Shown here one piece after another: positions 36,098 through 45,093 of a DNA stretch of 64,000 nucleotides. A program made the translations under genes and the position numbers. Under the pieces are notes generated by a model that saw nothing but the letters and a program-made list of their open reading frames with translations, had not been told where the DNA came from and did no database searches. The stretch spans positions 992,001-1,056,000 of the forward strand of contig NZ_CP067412.1 of the NCBI RefSeq assembly GCF_023375815.1, written 5' to 3'. Every line of letters starts with the position of its first letter. The first letter of the stretch is position 1. This DNA is from Pseudomonas sp. HS6 (GTDB lineage Bacteria; Pseudomonadota; Gammaproteobacteria; Pseudomonadales; Pseudomonadaceae).

Positions 36098-36760
36098 TTA
36101 TCCAGCCGTGCGAAACGTCAGGTTGAAACGCTGTTCACCCAGCTGCGGATGCCGGCCGTACTTGATCGGCAGGACGCCGTGGTAGCGCAGTCGATCAACG
36201 CCACCCCAGATCACCATGTCACCGTGCAACAGCGAAATTCGCTGGCTCTTGTCACTGCGGGCGAAACCACCGAACAGGAACATGGCGGGCAAACCCAATG
36301 ACAGAGAAACGATCGGTGCGGTGTAGGAATGCTCGTCCTTGTCCTGATGCAAAGACATTTTCGCGCCGGGGACATAGCGGTTGATCAAGCAGGAGTCCGG
36401 TACGAAGTCAAAAAAACCGACTTCCTTCGCTGCTGCTTGGGCCAAATCGCGAAACAGTTCGGGCATTTCCGGCCAGGGCATGTGGCTGAGCGGGTCTTCG
36501 GAGGAATAGCGGTAACCGCTGCGGTCGGTGATCCAGCCAAGTGCTCCGCAACTGCTGGTGGCCACTGACATGCTGAAACCGCCGGGTGTCATCATGTGCC
36601 GCAACGGGGCACGTTTGATGATCGATTCCAGAGTCGGCAACAACTGCTCGATACGGGGCAGGGCAAAACCGCGCAGCACCCAGGATTGTTCGCCGATCTG
36701 TTCAGCGCGTCGGGGCTGCTCGGATTCGGTGTCGGCGAACAGATCGAAATTGGTGTGCAT
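36098..36760 (-). CDS. alkB: DNA oxidative demethylase AlkB
   Basis: A 220-residue Fe(II)/2-oxoglutarate dioxygenase that removes 1-methyladenine and 3-methylcytosine from DNA. Iron ligands His-x-Asp are in SLHQDKDEHSY and the distal His is in RLRYHGVLP; the 2-oxoglutarate Arg pair lies in RFNLTFRTAG. ATSSCGALGWITDRSGYRYS is the usual nucleotide-recognition region. It follows the 2OG-oxygenase gene by 5 bp and precedes ada by about 90 bp, forming an adaptive-response cluster. Confidence 0.95.
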   Translation of the reverse strand: MHTNFDLFADTESEQPRRAEQIGEQSWVLRGFALPRIEQLLPTLESIIKRAPLRHMMTPGGFSMSVATSSCGALGWITDRSGYRYSSEDPLSHMPWPEMPELFRDLAQAAAKEVGFFDFVPDSCLINRYVPGAKMSLHQDKDEHSYTAPIVSLSLGLPAMFLFGGFARSDKSQRISLLHGDMVIWGGVDRLRYHGVLPIKYGRHPQLGEQRFNLTFRTAG

Positions 36761-36765
36761 GATCG

Positions 36766-37479
36766 TCAGGTAGCGTCGTGAAAAATGATGCCCAGAGTAT
36801 GCCGTTTTCCGCTGTGCAGGCGGCTGACGCCGTGGCGCATGGTGACCCGATAGTCGCCGCGTACGCCTTTGACCGGGCGCTGGTTGACGGCAAAGATCAA
36901 CGCGTCGCCTTTCCTCAGGTCCATCACCAGCGGGCGAGACTGCATTCTCGGGCGTTGTTCGGTCAGGACGAACTCGCCGCCGCTGAAATCATGGCCAGGT
37001 TCTGACAGAAGAATCGCCACTTGCAGTGGAAAGACGTGTTCGCCGTACAAGTCCTGATGCAAACAGTTGTAGTCCTGCGGGCCGTATTGCAGCAAGAGCG
37101 GGGTAGGTCGCAGTTGACCGGCGGCATGGCAGCGCGCGAGAAACTCGCTGTGCAGGGGTGGAAAGCGTTGCGACAAGCCCATCCGTTCATGCCAGCGATT
37201 GGCCAGGGGAACGAGTCGCGGATAAAGCTCACTGCGCAGGCGCTCCACCAATGGAGGCAGCGGGTAGCGCAGATATCTGTACTCACCGCGACCGAAACCG
37301 TGGCGGGCCATGATCACCTGTGAGCGGAACGGTTCGCTTTGCGGGTACAGCGCACTCAGGCGATCACAGGTTTGCGAGCGCAACAGCGAACGGATGATGG
37401 CGCAACCGTCCTGATCCAGCTGTTGTTCCAGTGCGACCCAGTCGAGCGCATCGAGGGGCGAGTCGGGTGACATCGGCAT
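36766..37479 (-). CDS. 2OG-Fe(II) oxygenase of the alkylation-response cluster
   Basis: A 237-residue dioxygenase. His-x-Asp is visible in NCLHQDLYGEHVFPLQVAIL, a double-Gly strand in GHDFSGGEFVLTEQRP, the distal His in TMRHGVSRL and an Arg/His end in GKRHTLGIIFHDAT. It is not AlkB itself but is fused to it transcriptionally with a 5-bp gap. A role in repair of alkylated bases or proteins is inferred from context and its Ada-type promoter. Confidence 0.88.
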   Translation of the reverse strand: MPMSPDSPLDALDWVALEQQLDQDGCAIIRSLLRSQTCDRLSALYPQSEPFRSQVIMARHGFGRGEYRYLRYPLPPLVERLRSELYPRLVPLANRWHERMGLSQRFPPLHSEFLARCHAAGQLRPTPLLLQYGPQDYNCLHQDLYGEHVFPLQVAILLSEPGHDFSGGEFVLTEQRPRMQSRPLVMDLRKGDALIFAVNQRPVKGVRGDYRVTMRHGVSRLHSGKRHTLGIIFHDAT

Positions 37480-37509
37480 ACTGATTCCTTGGCTTGCGTC
37501 CAGGCGATC

Positions 37510-37554
37510 AGTCTAGGCAGCCCGCCAGGCCGGAACACTCCGGCACTTGCGGTC
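37510..37554 (-). promoter_or_regulatory. Predicted Ada-box promoter of the 2OG oxygenase-alkB genes
   Basis: On the minus strand GACCGCAAGTGCCGGAGTGT (37535-37554) plus T (37534), 18 bp, then TAGACT (37510-37515), 31 bp before the ATG. It differs from the ada box at one base in 21. CCGGA-GTGT-TCCGG within and after it is a small perfect inverted repeat. Confidence 0.7.
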
Positions 37555-37571
37555 GAATTGTCACCCGTGTC

Positions 37572-37748
37572 TTACAGCGCCTTGCTGACGCTGATGTCGC
37601 TGATCACGTCTTCGCTCTGGCCGTGCAGGGCATCCAGCGCAGCCTTGGCTTCTTCCTGCGTGCCGTTTTCCAGCTGGGCGAATTCGAAGCGGCGTTCGCC
37701 GTTCAGTTTGTACTTGATGACGTATTTGGTCGTTTGGGCCACGGTCAT
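37572..37748 (-). CDS. Small hypothetical protein (58 aa)
   Basis: A short gene coding MTVAQTTKYVIKYKLNGERR through DVISDISVSKAL. Its content is protein-like (KYKLNGERRFEFAQLENGTQ, then EEAKAALDALHGQ): a strand pair then a helix. It ends 18 bp before the Ada box of the next transcript and starts 29 bp after the DUF1883 gene. The two may form a transcript. Function unknown. Confidence 0.6.
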   Translation of the reverse strand: MTVAQTTKYVIKYKLNGERRFEFAQLENGTQEEAKAALDALHGQSEDVISDISVSKAL

Positions 37749-37776
37749 GCTTACCTGATTGCGTTGAGGGAGCCGA

Positions 37777-38079
37777 TCAGCTGAGTTTCGAGCTGGAGCG
37801 ACGGATGATCTTGATCGAGTGCGTCAGGGTCGGCTTGCGGGTCACGCTGATCGCACGGCGGTTGACGGTGTCGATGGTGATGTTCCAGAACCCGGTGCTC
37901 GGCGCAGTGATACGGGCCGGGAAGGTGTCGAACGCGCCGCCGTGATAGGTATGACGGCCGCCGTTCTTGAAGCTGCGGAAGTTGGCGTCGTTCATCAGAC
38001 GGATGTTGCAGGTTTGTGAGCATTGAATGACGACGATGTCGTCTTCGTTGAGGTGCTCGCGCTGGTGAATAAATTTCAT
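37777..38079 (-). CDS. DUF1883 domain protein
   Basis: A 100-residue protein matching DUF1883: MKFIHQREHLNEDDIVVIQC, SQTCNIRLMNDANFRSFKNG, GRHTYHGGAFDTFPARITAP and STGFWNITIDTV. Family function is unknown; the domain is often found alone or fused to TIR-like domains in stress or defence contexts (knowledge of the family; not evidence for a role here). A basic tail (SIKIIRRSSSKLS) ends it. GGCGCC lies before the ATG; the ribosome site is weak. Confidence 0.88.
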   Translation of the reverse strand: MKFIHQREHLNEDDIVVIQCSQTCNIRLMNDANFRSFKNGGRHTYHGGAFDTFPARITAPSTGFWNITIDTVNRRAISVTRKPTLTHSIKIIRRSSSKLS

Positions 38080-38289
38080 GGGCGCCTCCAGAAGGGCTTT
38101 TTCTACAAAATCAAAACGATAGCAGGGTCGATTGGCGCAGTTTATCAGCCCGGACAGGTTATTATCCGGCCGTCGGGCGCCGCTTTGACAATTAAAAACA
38201 GTTATTCGCGATTCGATGCGCGTTAAATGCAGTGAGCCTCGGAGAAAAACGGGATTTGTGCTGTCCGAGGGACTTTATGGAGATTTTGT

Positions 38290-38646
38290 ATGAAGTGGGG
38301 TTTGGTGTGCTTGCCGGTGATATTGGCAGTAGGTGGTTGCGCGAGTGTTTCGGAGATTAATGAAACGCTGCCGACCATGAGCGTCATTTCCGGCAAGAAA
38401 CCTCACGAGTATGCACAGTGTCTGGCCGAAAAGCTGGCGCAAAGCCGTGGGGCCCTGCAAATGGAACCCCACAAGGACGGGGTTCGGGTGATCGTGCCGG
38501 GGAAGTTTTCGTCCGGCCCTGCGGCAGTGTTTGACATTGAGGACCGCTCCGGCGGCAGCAGCATCAAGTTGCACGAGCGCATGTCCAACGTGCCGATACG
38601 TCCAAAGGATGTACGCAATGCCGCCACGGCGTGCATTTCCGGCTGA
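38290..38646 (+). CDS. Putative lipoprotein (118 aa)
   Basis: MKWGLVCLPVILAVGGCASV has a lipobox (AVGGC), giving lipidation at Cys17. The mature part (KPHEYAQCLAEKLAQSRGAL, then VRVIVPGKFSSGPAAVFDIE) looks like a small alpha/beta domain with Cys residues that may pair. No family is recognised. The upstream region has TTGACAATTAAAAACAG, AT-rich, possibly part of its promoter. Confidence 0.8.
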   Translation: MKWGLVCLPVILAVGGCASVSEINETLPTMSVISGKKPHEYAQCLAEKLAQSRGALQMEPHKDGVRVIVPGKFSSGPAAVFDIEDRSGGSSIKLHERMSNVPIRPKDVRNAATACISG

Positions 38647-38718
38647 TAAACTGTCAGTCATCGGTATTGATGCCGTCCAGGTCATGCCTGGGCGGCATTG
38701 TCATTTCTGGAGATGTGC

Positions 38719-38949
38719 ATGAAGCGAGAGCAGGTGCGAGAGCGCCATAAAGAGGGGCTGATCGCGGCCACCCATGTGATTCAGAACCCGGCTAATTCGG
38801 GTGAATGGATCGTGTTTTTCAAGAAGAGCGCCGGGCGCAGTTACTTTCTGGTGGATGAAAACGACGAAGTCGAATCGTTTGGCCGTCTGGATGACCTGAT
38901 TGAGGTCGTTCGCGGGCTGGGGATCAAGTTCGCCGAAATTCATATGTAG
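38719..38949 (+). CDS. Hypothetical protein (76 aa)
   Basis: MKREQVRERHKEGLIAATHV, then GEWIVFFKKSAGRSYFLVDE and DLIEVVRGLGIKFAEIHM: a compact beta-rich core between helices. GGAG six bases before supports this ATG over others upstream. It is a small conserved-looking Pseudomonas protein of unknown function. It converges with the lipoprotein gene that follows, 3 bp apart. Confidence 0.7.
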   Translation: MKREQVRERHKEGLIAATHVIQNPANSGEWIVFFKKSAGRSYFLVDENDEVESFGRLDDLIEVVRGLGIKFAEIHM

Positions 38950-38952
38950 AAC

Positions 38953-39249
38953 CTATTTGCAGACCACCACGACACTACGGTTCTTGTAGTTGCCGACATC
39001 AATGCCCAGCGTTTTGTCGCTTTCCTTGGGCGCGGGTGTGCCATCGGTTCCGACGATGCGATAGCCGGTGCCGGCGCAGGAGGCGTCAGCTTTTTCATAA
39101 CAGGTCGCCCAGGAGTTCGCTTCGCCGGAGCAATCAATGCTCAAGCCTTGCTCGCCATTGTTTAGATAAGTGGGTTGAGAGGTGGCGCAGCCGGCGAGGG
39201 CCAGAAGTGCTAACAGGGGCAGCATGTTGTGCAGCGTACGGGTGCTCAT
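38953..39249 (-). CDS. Putative lipoprotein (98 aa)
   Basis: MSTRTLHNMLPLLALLALAG carries the lipobox LAGC, with lipidation at Cys21 followed by ATSQ. The mature part has four Cys (LSIDCSGEANSWATCYEKAD; ASCAGTGYRIVGTDG), probably two disulfides, and ends in SVVVVCK. The pattern resembles small outer-membrane lipoproteins of Pseudomonas with no known role. Confidence 0.8.
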   Translation of the reverse strand: MSTRTLHNMLPLLALLALAGCATSQPTYLNNGEQGLSIDCSGEANSWATCYEKADASCAGTGYRIVGTDGTPAPKESDKTLGIDVGNYKNRSVVVVCK

Positions 39250-39338
39250 GGCGATGTCGTCTTCAGAAGGAGAGGGCTAGACGCTATGACAGCGCCAGCT
39301 TGAAAAGGTTATAGCGATTGGCCACATCTTCATGTTGG

Positions 39339-39367
39339 AAAAAAGCCCCGCGCAATGGCAGGGCTCT
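39339..39367 (-). terminator. Rho-independent terminator of the 62-aa gene
   Basis: On the minus strand AGAGCCCTGCC and GCGGGGCTTTTTTCC form a stem with a T run, 18 bp after the stop of the 39385 gene. Confidence 0.65.
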
Positions 39368-39384
39368 GGATACGTGACTGCTGA

Positions 39385-39573
39385 TCAGTCCTGATCCTTG
39401 CCGCGACGTTTCGGCGCAGGAGGCGTGTAATCAAGCACCGCGGCTACCTCAATTGCCATCGCTTCAGTGGGCAATGGACCAGACACATCTTCGCCGTTGG
39501 CGGCGGTGATATGCCACTGGCCATCTTTCGCCTTGGCGATGGTGTACCCGTTGATGATTTTTGCTGCGGACAT
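39385..39573 (-). CDS. Hypothetical protein (62 aa)
   Basis: MSAAKIINGYTIAKAKDGQW begins a small two- or three-strand domain (HITAANGEDVSGPLPTEAMA) followed by a basic tail PPAPKRRGKDQD. No family is named. It has its own terminator, which supports it as a real transcript. Divergent from galU. Confidence 0.7.
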   Translation of the reverse strand: MSAAKIINGYTIAKAKDGQWHITAANGEDVSGPLPTEAMAIEVAAVLDYTPPAPKRRGKDQD

Positions 39574-39820
39574 CTAGCGGCCTCGTTGGCTGGTTCAAAG
39601 GCGTCATGATAACGGGAAACGGGCGAACGGGCGCGGATCGATGCGGTGTTCCTGAATCTTTGGGCTACGCTGAATGCGCAGCTTCTGCGTGCGGATTGAA
39701 CTATCCGCCAGAATATTTCTCTATGTTGACATCGGTTAGCCAGTGCGGGGCATTGTAAGGTGCACGCCGCCTGATTAGACTGCGCCGAAACTCGTACACA
39801 CAGCCCTTTCAAGGACTTAT

Positions 39821-40660
39821 ATGATCAAGAAATGCTTGTTCCCAGCAGCCGGTTACGGTACTCGCTTCCTCCCAGCGACTAAAGCCATGCCCAAAGAAAT
39901 GCTGCCGGTGGTAAACAAGCCACTGATCCAGTACGGCGTCGAAGAAGCTCTGGATGCTGGTCTGACTGAGATCTCCATCGTGACCGGCCGTGGCAAGCGC
40001 GCCCTGGAAGACCACTTCGACATCAGCTATGAGCTGGAAAACCAGATCAAGGGCACCGACAAGGAAAAATACCTGGTCGGTATCCGCAAGCTGTTGGACG
40101 AGTGCTCGTTCTCCTACACCCGTCAGACTGAAATGAAAGGCCTGGGTCATGCGATCCTGACCGGTCGTCCGCTGATCGGTGACGAACCGTTTGCAGTGGT
40201 GCTGGCGGACGACTTGTGCGTCAACCTTGAAGGTGATGGCGTACTGACCCAGATGGTCAAGCTGTACAAGCAGTTCCGCTGCTCGATCATCGCCATCCAG
40301 GAAGTCGACCCGCAAGAAACCAGCAAGTACGGCGTCATTGCCGGCGAGATGATCCGCGACGACATCTACCGCGTACACAGCATGGTCGAAAAACCAAAGC
40401 CGGAAGACGCGCCGTCGAACCTGGCGATCATCGGTCGTTACATCCTGACTCCGGACATCTTCGACCTGATCGAACAGACCGAGCCAGGCAAGGGTGGTGA
40501 AATCCAGATCACCGACGCCCTGATGAAACAAGCCCAGAACGGCTGCGTGATGGCCTACAAGTTCAAGGGCAAGCGTTTCGACTGCGGTGGTGCTGAAGGC
40601 TACATCGAAGCAACCAACTTCTGCTTCGAAAACTTCTACAAGACTGGCAAGGCTTACTGA
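39821..40660 (+). CDS. galU: UTP-glucose-1-phosphate uridylyltransferase
   Basis: A 279-residue enzyme making UDP-glucose from UTP and glucose-1-phosphate for LPS, alginate-related and other polysaccharides. The signature nucleotide-binding start is FPAAGYGTRFLPATKAMPKE, with metal Asp in VVLADDLCVNLEG and EKPKPEDAPSNLAIIGRYIL near residue 190. The length is standard. A terminator follows at 40.7 kb. Confidence 0.97.
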   Translation: MIKKCLFPAAGYGTRFLPATKAMPKEMLPVVNKPLIQYGVEEALDAGLTEISIVTGRGKRALEDHFDISYELENQIKGTDKEKYLVGIRKLLDECSFSYTRQTEMKGLGHAILTGRPLIGDEPFAVVLADDLCVNLEGDGVLTQMVKLYKQFRCSIIAIQEVDPQETSKYGVIAGEMIRDDIYRVHSMVEKPKPEDAPSNLAIIGRYILTPDIFDLIEQTEPGKGGEIQITDALMKQAQNGCVMAYKFKGKRFDCGGAEGYIEATNFCFENFYKTGKAY

Positions 40661-40682
40661 TAGCGCCTGAACTGTCTGTACG

Positions 40683-40712
40683 AAAAAGCCACCTTCGGGT
40701 GGCTTTTTTATT
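40683..40712 (+). terminator. Rho-independent terminator of galU
   Basis: AAAAAGCCACC-TTCG-GGTGGCTTTTTT: an 11-bp stem with UUCG tetraloop and T run. Confidence 0.88.
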
Positions 40713-40789
40713 TTCCGCCCCTATATCGGCAGGAGTGCTTGCTCAACGGACGACGCCGGGTATGCTGATCCCCTGCCGAGGAGATAGAA

Positions 40790-42148
40790 ATGGCCTACGA
40801 TTTTGACCTTTATGTGATTGGTGCCGGTTCCGGCGGTGTGCGGGCTGCGCGTTTTGCTGCCGGTTTCGGTGCGAAAGTGGCGGTAGCCGAGAGCCGTTAT
40901 CTGGGCGGCACCTGCGTCAATGTCGGCTGTGTGCCGAAAAAGCTGCTGGTGTATGGCGCGCATTTCGCCGAAGACTTTGAACAGTCGTCCGGTTTCGGCT
41001 GGAGCCTGGGCGAGGCGAATTTCGATTGGGCGACGCTGATCGCCAACAAGGATCGCGAGATCAATCGCCTCAATGGCATTTATCGCAATCTGCTGGTCAA
41101 CAGCGGCGTGACCTTGCATGAGGCGCACGCGAAGATCGTTGGCCCGCATGAAGTCGAGGTCAACGGTGAGCGTTTCACCGCGAAAAACATTTTGATTGCC
41201 ACGGGTGGCTGGCCGCAGATTCCGGAAATTCCGGGGCATGAGCACGCCATCAGCTCGAATCAGGCGTTTTTCCTGAAAGAGCTGCCGAAGCGTGTTCTGG
41301 TCGTTGGCGGTGGTTACATCGCTGTCGAGTTTGCCGGAATCTTCCATGGTCTCGGTGCGGATACCACGTTGCTGTATCGCGGTGATCTGTTCCTGCGCGG
41401 CTTCGACGGTTCGGTGCGCAAGCATCTGCAGGAAGAGCTGACCAAGCGTGGCATGAATCTGCAGTTCAATGCAGACATCGAGCGGATTGAAAAGCAAGCT
41501 GATGGCAGCCTGAAGGCGACCCTCAAGGATGGTCGCGTGCTGGAGGCGGATTGCGTGTTCTACGCTACCGGCCGGCGCCCGATGCTGGACAACCTCGGCC
41601 TGGAAAATACCGATGTACAGCTCGACGAAAAAGGCTTCATCAAGGTCGACGAGCAGTACCAGACCTCCGAGCCGTCAATTCTGGCGCTGGGCGATGTCAT
41701 CGGCCGCGTTCAACTGACGCCAGTGGCGCTGGCTGAAGGCATGGCGGTAGCGCGACGTCTGTTCAAGCCAGAACAATATCGCCCGGTGGATTACAAGATG
41801 ATCCCGACGGCGGTATTCAGCCTGCCTAATATCGGCACCGTCGGCTTGACCGAAGAAGAGGCGCGCAAGGCGGGGCACGACGTGGTGATCTACGAAAGCC
41901 GTTTCCGCCCGATGAAGTTGACCCTGACCGAATGCCAGGAGCGCACGCTGATGAAGCTGGTAGTCGATGGCAAAACCGACAAGGTGCTTGGCTGCCACAT
42001 GGTCGGGCCGGATGCTGGCGAGATCGTGCAGGGTCTGGCGATTGCGCTGAAGGCTGGCGCAACCAAGCGTGACTTCGACGACACCATCGGGGTGCACCCG
42101 ACGGCGGCCGAAGAGTTTGTCACCATGCGTACGCCGGTCGGCGCTTAA
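40790..42148 (+). CDS. gorA: Glutathione-disulfide reductase
   Basis: A 452-residue FAD/NADPH flavoprotein that reduces GSSG. FAD site [20 protein letters not shown], redox-active Cys pair in [25 protein letters not shown] site [20 protein letters not shown], and the C-terminal proton-transfer His-Glu in [17 protein letters not shown]. The order and length are as in other Gor proteins. Its stop overlaps that of the convergent KfrA-like gene by two bases. Confidence 0.96.
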   Translation: MAYDFDLYVIGAGSGGVRAARFAAGFGAKVAVAESRYLGGTCVNVGCVPKKLLVYGAHFAEDFEQSSGFGWSLGEANFDWATLIANKDREINRLNGIYRNLLVNSGVTLHEAHAKIVGPHEVEVNGERFTAKNILIATGGWPQIPEIPGHEHAISSNQAFFLKELPKRVLVVGGGYIAVEFAGIFHGLGADTTLLYRGDLFLRGFDGSVRKHLQEELTKRGMNLQFNADIERIEKQADGSLKATLKDGRVLEADCVFYATGRRPMLDNLGLENTDVQLDEKGFIKVDEQYQTSEPSILALGDVIGRVQLTPVALAEGMAVARRLFKPEQYRPVDYKMIPTAVFSLPNIGTVGLTEEEARKAGHDVVIYESRFRPMKLTLTECQERTLMKLVVDGKTDKVLGCHMVGPDAGEIVQGLAIALKAGATKRDFDDTIGVHPTAAEEFVTMRTPVGA

Positions 42149-43149
42149 GTCTTTTTCGGTTCAGCTGCGTCTGGCACTGCCGCAACGGTGGTGGCCAGGC
42201 GCAGGCTGGCTTGAGCCGTGGTCAATTCCTTCTCCAATGCCTGATTGAGCTGCGACTGCTCGTCGACACTCTGCTTGAGCGTCTGACTTTCCAGCAGCGC
42301 CACGCGCAAGCGTTCCTGGAGGAGGGTGCGTTCGCTGTCGACACGCGTCGCTTGCTCCAGCAGTTGATCCTGACGCTGATTGCTGTGCTTGAGCTGATCC
42401 TGCAACAGGCTCAATTCGCGCAGCGTGCCACGGTTCTCGGTCAGCAAGCGTTCGTTGTCGCGGTGCAATTGAGTGATTTCATCCTGGCGTACCAGTGCGC
42501 TTTGCTGCGCCTGACGCAACTCCATCTGCAATTGCTGAACCTGACTTTCGTGACGGCTCTGTTCCTGTTCGCGCTGTTCCTTGACGGCATTGCGGTAGTG
42601 CTCAAGCGCATCGCGAGCGTGCAGGTGCTTTTCTTCCAGCGAGCGGATCTGCTCGTCCTTGTCCTGCAAACGTAATTCGAAATCTGCCAGTGCCTGATTC
42701 AGGCCGGCATTGCGTGTCTGTTCGGTTTGCAGCATCGAGCGGGTGTCGCTCAGGGCTTCGGATTCCTTGGCCAGCGCAGCGCCCTGAATATCGTGTTTCT
42801 GCTCTAGTTGCGCATGATTTTGGCGCAGCTGATTCAGCTCCGCTTCCATCGTCTGGCGCTGTTGCTCGTATTGTTCGCGGGCCTGGTCAATCGGCTCCTG
42901 CGCCTGTTCTTTCAGGCGTTGCGCCAGGCGAGTGACGAGGGCGAGGAGCTCGTCATCAATGGGTTCTGCCGACGGATCAGCCGGTTCGCTGCCGTCATCA
43001 AGTTCCTTCAAATAGCGATGAATCGTGGTTTTCGATCCGGTATTGCCCAGCTCGATGCGTACTGCATCGATGCTGGGGTGTTCGCCACGGGCGAGGATCG
43101 CTGAGCGCGCGATCTGGACTACTGCTTTGTTAACGCCGCCACGGGCCAT
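42145..43149 (-). CDS. KfrA-like DNA-binding coiled-coil protein
   Basis: A 334-residue protein. The N-terminal KfrA_N-type HTH ([40 protein letters not shown]) is followed by about 250 residues of continuous coiled coil rich in Gln/Glu/Leu ([40 protein letters not shown]). Plasmid KfrA is an autoregulated nucleoid-like partition protein; this chromosomal copy has no plasmid partner. AGGAG precedes the ATG, 19 codons inside a longer frame. It is divergent from an integrase gene, with GTAC repeats between them. Confidence 0.87.
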   Translation of the reverse strand: MARGGVNKAVVQIARSAILARGEHPSIDAVRIELGNTGSKTTIHRYLKELDDGSEPADPSAEPIDDELLALVTRLAQRLKEQAQEPIDQAREQYEQQRQTMEAELNQLRQNHAQLEQKHDIQGAALAKESEALSDTRSMLQTEQTRNAGLNQALADFELRLQDKDEQIRSLEEKHLHARDALEHYRNAVKEQREQEQSRHESQVQQLQMELRQAQQSALVRQDEITQLHRDNERLLTENRGTLRELSLLQDQLKHSNQRQDQLLEQATRVDSERTLLQERLRVALLESQTLKQSVDEQSQLNQALEKELTTAQASLRLATTVAAVPDAAEPKKT

Positions 43150-43167
43150 ATGTGCTCCTACGATTAC

Positions 43168-43207
43168 GTACTGTGGTACATGCCACCAAAGTACGCAGTG
43201 TACCATG
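43168..43207. promoter_or_regulatory. GTAC direct repeats between the KfrA-like and integrase genes
   Basis: GTACTGTGGTACATG (43168-43182) and GTACGCAGTGTACCATG (43191-43207) share the pattern GTAC-N4/5-GTAC(C)ATG. They lie 19-58 bp upstream of the KfrA-like ATG, where an autoregulatory operator would be. The role is inferred. Confidence 0.5.
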
Positions 43208-43326
43208 CTGAAAATAAAGTTAAATGTTTCAAGATGAACGGGCGGGATATACTGGTATTACCCCGTGTGAAGCGCCAGAATCCGCTTTTCAATCTCCAAA
43301 TCAGTACATCTGCGAGAAACCAGCCC

Positions 43327-44265
43327 ATGAGCGATATCGATCGCTACCTGCAAGCCGCCACCCGTGACAACACCCGCCGCAGCTATCGTGCGGCCGTCGA
43401 GCATTTCGAAACGGTCTGGGGTGGGTTCTTGCCTGCCACGGCTGACAGCGTCGCGCGGTATCTGGTGGCTCACGCAGGCGTGCTGTCGGTGAATACGCTG
43501 AAGCTGCGTCTGTCGGCGCTCGCGCAGTGGCATAACAGTCAGGGGTTCGCCGATCCGACCAAGACGCCCGTGGTGCGCAAAGTGTTCAAGGGCATTCGCG
43601 CGCTGCATCCCGCGCAGGAAAAACAGGCCGAGCCGTTGCAGTTGCGGGATCTTGAGCAGACCGTCGCCTGGCTTGAGCAGGAAATGAAAGACGCCCGAGA
43701 ACAACAGGACCGGCCGTTGTTACTCAGAGCCTGTCGGGATCGAGCGCTGATTCTTCTTGGGTTCTGGCGCGGCTTTCGGAGCGACGAGTTGTGCCGGGTG
43801 CAGATCGAGCATGTCCAGGCCCACGCCGGTAGCGGCATCACCCTGTACTTGCCGCGCAGCAAGGGCGACCGGGAGAACCTCGGTCAGACCTATCAGGCAC
43901 CGGCGTTGCTGAAACTCTGCCCGGTGCAGGCCTACATCGACTGGATCACCGAAGCGGCACTCGTACGCGGCCCGGTGTTCCGCGCGGTCGACCGCTGGGG
44001 CAATCTGAGCGAGGAGGGCTTGCACGCCAACAGCGTGATTCCCTTGCTGCGTCAGGCGCTGGAGCGCGCCGGTATCTCCGCCGAGCGCTACACCAGCCAC
44101 TCGTTGCGCCGTGGCTTTGCCACCTGGGCCCATCAAAGTGGCTGGGATCTCAAATCGCTGATGAGTTACGTGGGCTGGAAGGATATGAAGTCCGCCATGC
44201 GCTATGTTGAAGCGAGCCCTTTTCACGGGATGGCCCGGATTACGGATAAGCCGTTGTCGTCGTAG
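43327..44265 (+). CDS. Site-specific tyrosine recombinase (orphan)
   Basis: A 312-residue phage-integrase family protein: N-terminal SAM-like core-binding domain ([20 protein letters not shown]) and catalytic domain with Arg in [19 protein letters not shown], His-x2-Arg in [15 protein letters not shown], a Trp-for-His in SYVGWKDM and Tyr in [10 protein letters not shown]. All catalytic positions are plausible. No attachment site, tRNA or mobile cargo lies nearby, so it looks like a domesticated chromosomal recombinase. An upstream GTG-type frame is open, but the start at MSDIDRY is the likely one. Confidence 0.9.
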   Translation: MSDIDRYLQAATRDNTRRSYRAAVEHFETVWGGFLPATADSVARYLVAHAGVLSVNTLKLRLSALAQWHNSQGFADPTKTPVVRKVFKGIRALHPAQEKQAEPLQLRDLEQTVAWLEQEMKDAREQQDRPLLLRACRDRALILLGFWRGFRSDELCRVQIEHVQAHAGSGITLYLPRSKGDRENLGQTYQAPALLKLCPVQAYIDWITEAALVRGPVFRAVDRWGNLSEEGLHANSVIPLLRQALERAGISAERYTSHSLRRGFATWAHQSGWDLKSLMSYVGWKDMKSAMRYVEASPFHGMARITDKPLSS

Positions 44266-44270
44266 ATATC

Positions 44271-44308
44271 GTTTTCTTCTATTAATACAGTCCGCTAATA
44301 GCGAAAAC
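44271..44308 (+). promoter_or_regulatory. Inverted repeat upstream of ahpC
   Basis: GTTTTCTTCTATTA and TAATAGCGAAAAC, separated by 11 bp, are complementary apart from a small bulge. It begins 6 bp after the integrase stop and 94 bp before ahpC. ahpC is usually OxyR-controlled, but the ATAG-N7-CTAT spacing is not met, so the binding protein is open. Confidence 0.45.
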
Positions 44309-44401
44309 AAATCAGCAGCATCAGGTTTGCCAATGAGCCATCCGTCGAGTGAGTGGGTAGGATTCACCCATCGAATTCACAACCCTGACGGAGAGTCATC
44401 A

Positions 44402-44965
44402 ATGCCTATCATCAACAGCCAAGTAAAACCGTTCAAAGCTACCGCGTTCAAAAACGGCGACTTCGTACAAGTCTCGGACGCTGACCTGAAAGGCAAATGG
44501 TCCGTAGTGTTCTTCTACCCAGCCGACTTCACCTTCGTTTGCCCAACCGAGCTGGAAGACCTGGCCGACAACTACGCTGCCTTCCAGAAACTGGGCGTAG
44601 AAATCTACAGCGTTTCGACCGACACCCACTTTGCCCACGCTGCCTGGCACAACACTTCGCCAGCCATCGGCAAAATCCAGTACACCATGATCGGCGACCC
44701 GACTCAGGTCATCTCCCGCAACTTCGACGTACTGATCGAAGAAGCGGGTCTGGCTGACCGTGGCACCTTCGTGATCAACCCTGAAGGCCAGATCAAAATC
44801 GTTGAACTGAACGATGGCGGCGTTGGCCGTGACGCTTCCGAGTTGCTGCGCAAGATCAAGGCTGCTCAGTACGTCGCTGCTCACCCAGGCGAAGTTTGCC
44901 CAGCCAAGTGGAAAGAAGGCGAGGCCACTCTGGCTCCGTCCCTGGACCTGGTCGGCAAGATCTAA
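44402..44965 (+). CDS. ahpC: Alkyl hydroperoxide reductase subunit C (2-Cys peroxiredoxin)
   Basis: A 187-residue peroxiredoxin that reduces hydrogen peroxide and organic peroxides. Peroxidatic Cys is in [15 protein letters not shown] (Cys47), resolving Cys in [13 protein letters not shown] (about 166), and Arg119-type support in [11 protein letters not shown]. Length and sequence are typical. Codon use is highly biased, as for an abundant protein. AhpF, encoded next after a terminator, regenerates it. Confidence 0.97.
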   Translation: MPIINSQVKPFKATAFKNGDFVQVSDADLKGKWSVVFFYPADFTFVCPTELEDLADNYAAFQKLGVEIYSVSTDTHFAHAAWHNTSPAIGKIQYTMIGDPTQVISRNFDVLIEEAGLADRGTFVINPEGQIKIVELNDGGVGRDASELLRKIKAAQYVAAHPGEVCPAKWKEGEATLAPSLDLVGKI

Positions 44966-45028
44966 GTCTGTGACACGCAACACAGGGCGGAACTCCGCAC
45001 CTACTTAAGTAAGCTGCACCGCCCAATA

Positions 45029-45063
45029 GAAAAGCCCGGGCGAGATTCGCTCGGGCTTTTTTT
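45029..45063 (+). terminator. Rho-independent terminator between ahpC and ahpF
   Basis: AAAAGCCCGGGCGA-GAT-TCGCTCGGGCTTTTTTT. Its position between the two genes implies more ahpC than ahpF mRNA, or separate promoters. Confidence 0.82.
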
Positions 45064-45093
45064 CGCCTCAAATAAAGTCAGGAGATCGCCCGT

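Noticed and set aside
44271..44308. OxyR box before ahpC
   Set aside because: An inverted repeat is present, but the ATAG-N7-CTAT spacing of OxyR sites is not; it is kept only as an unassigned inverted repeat.
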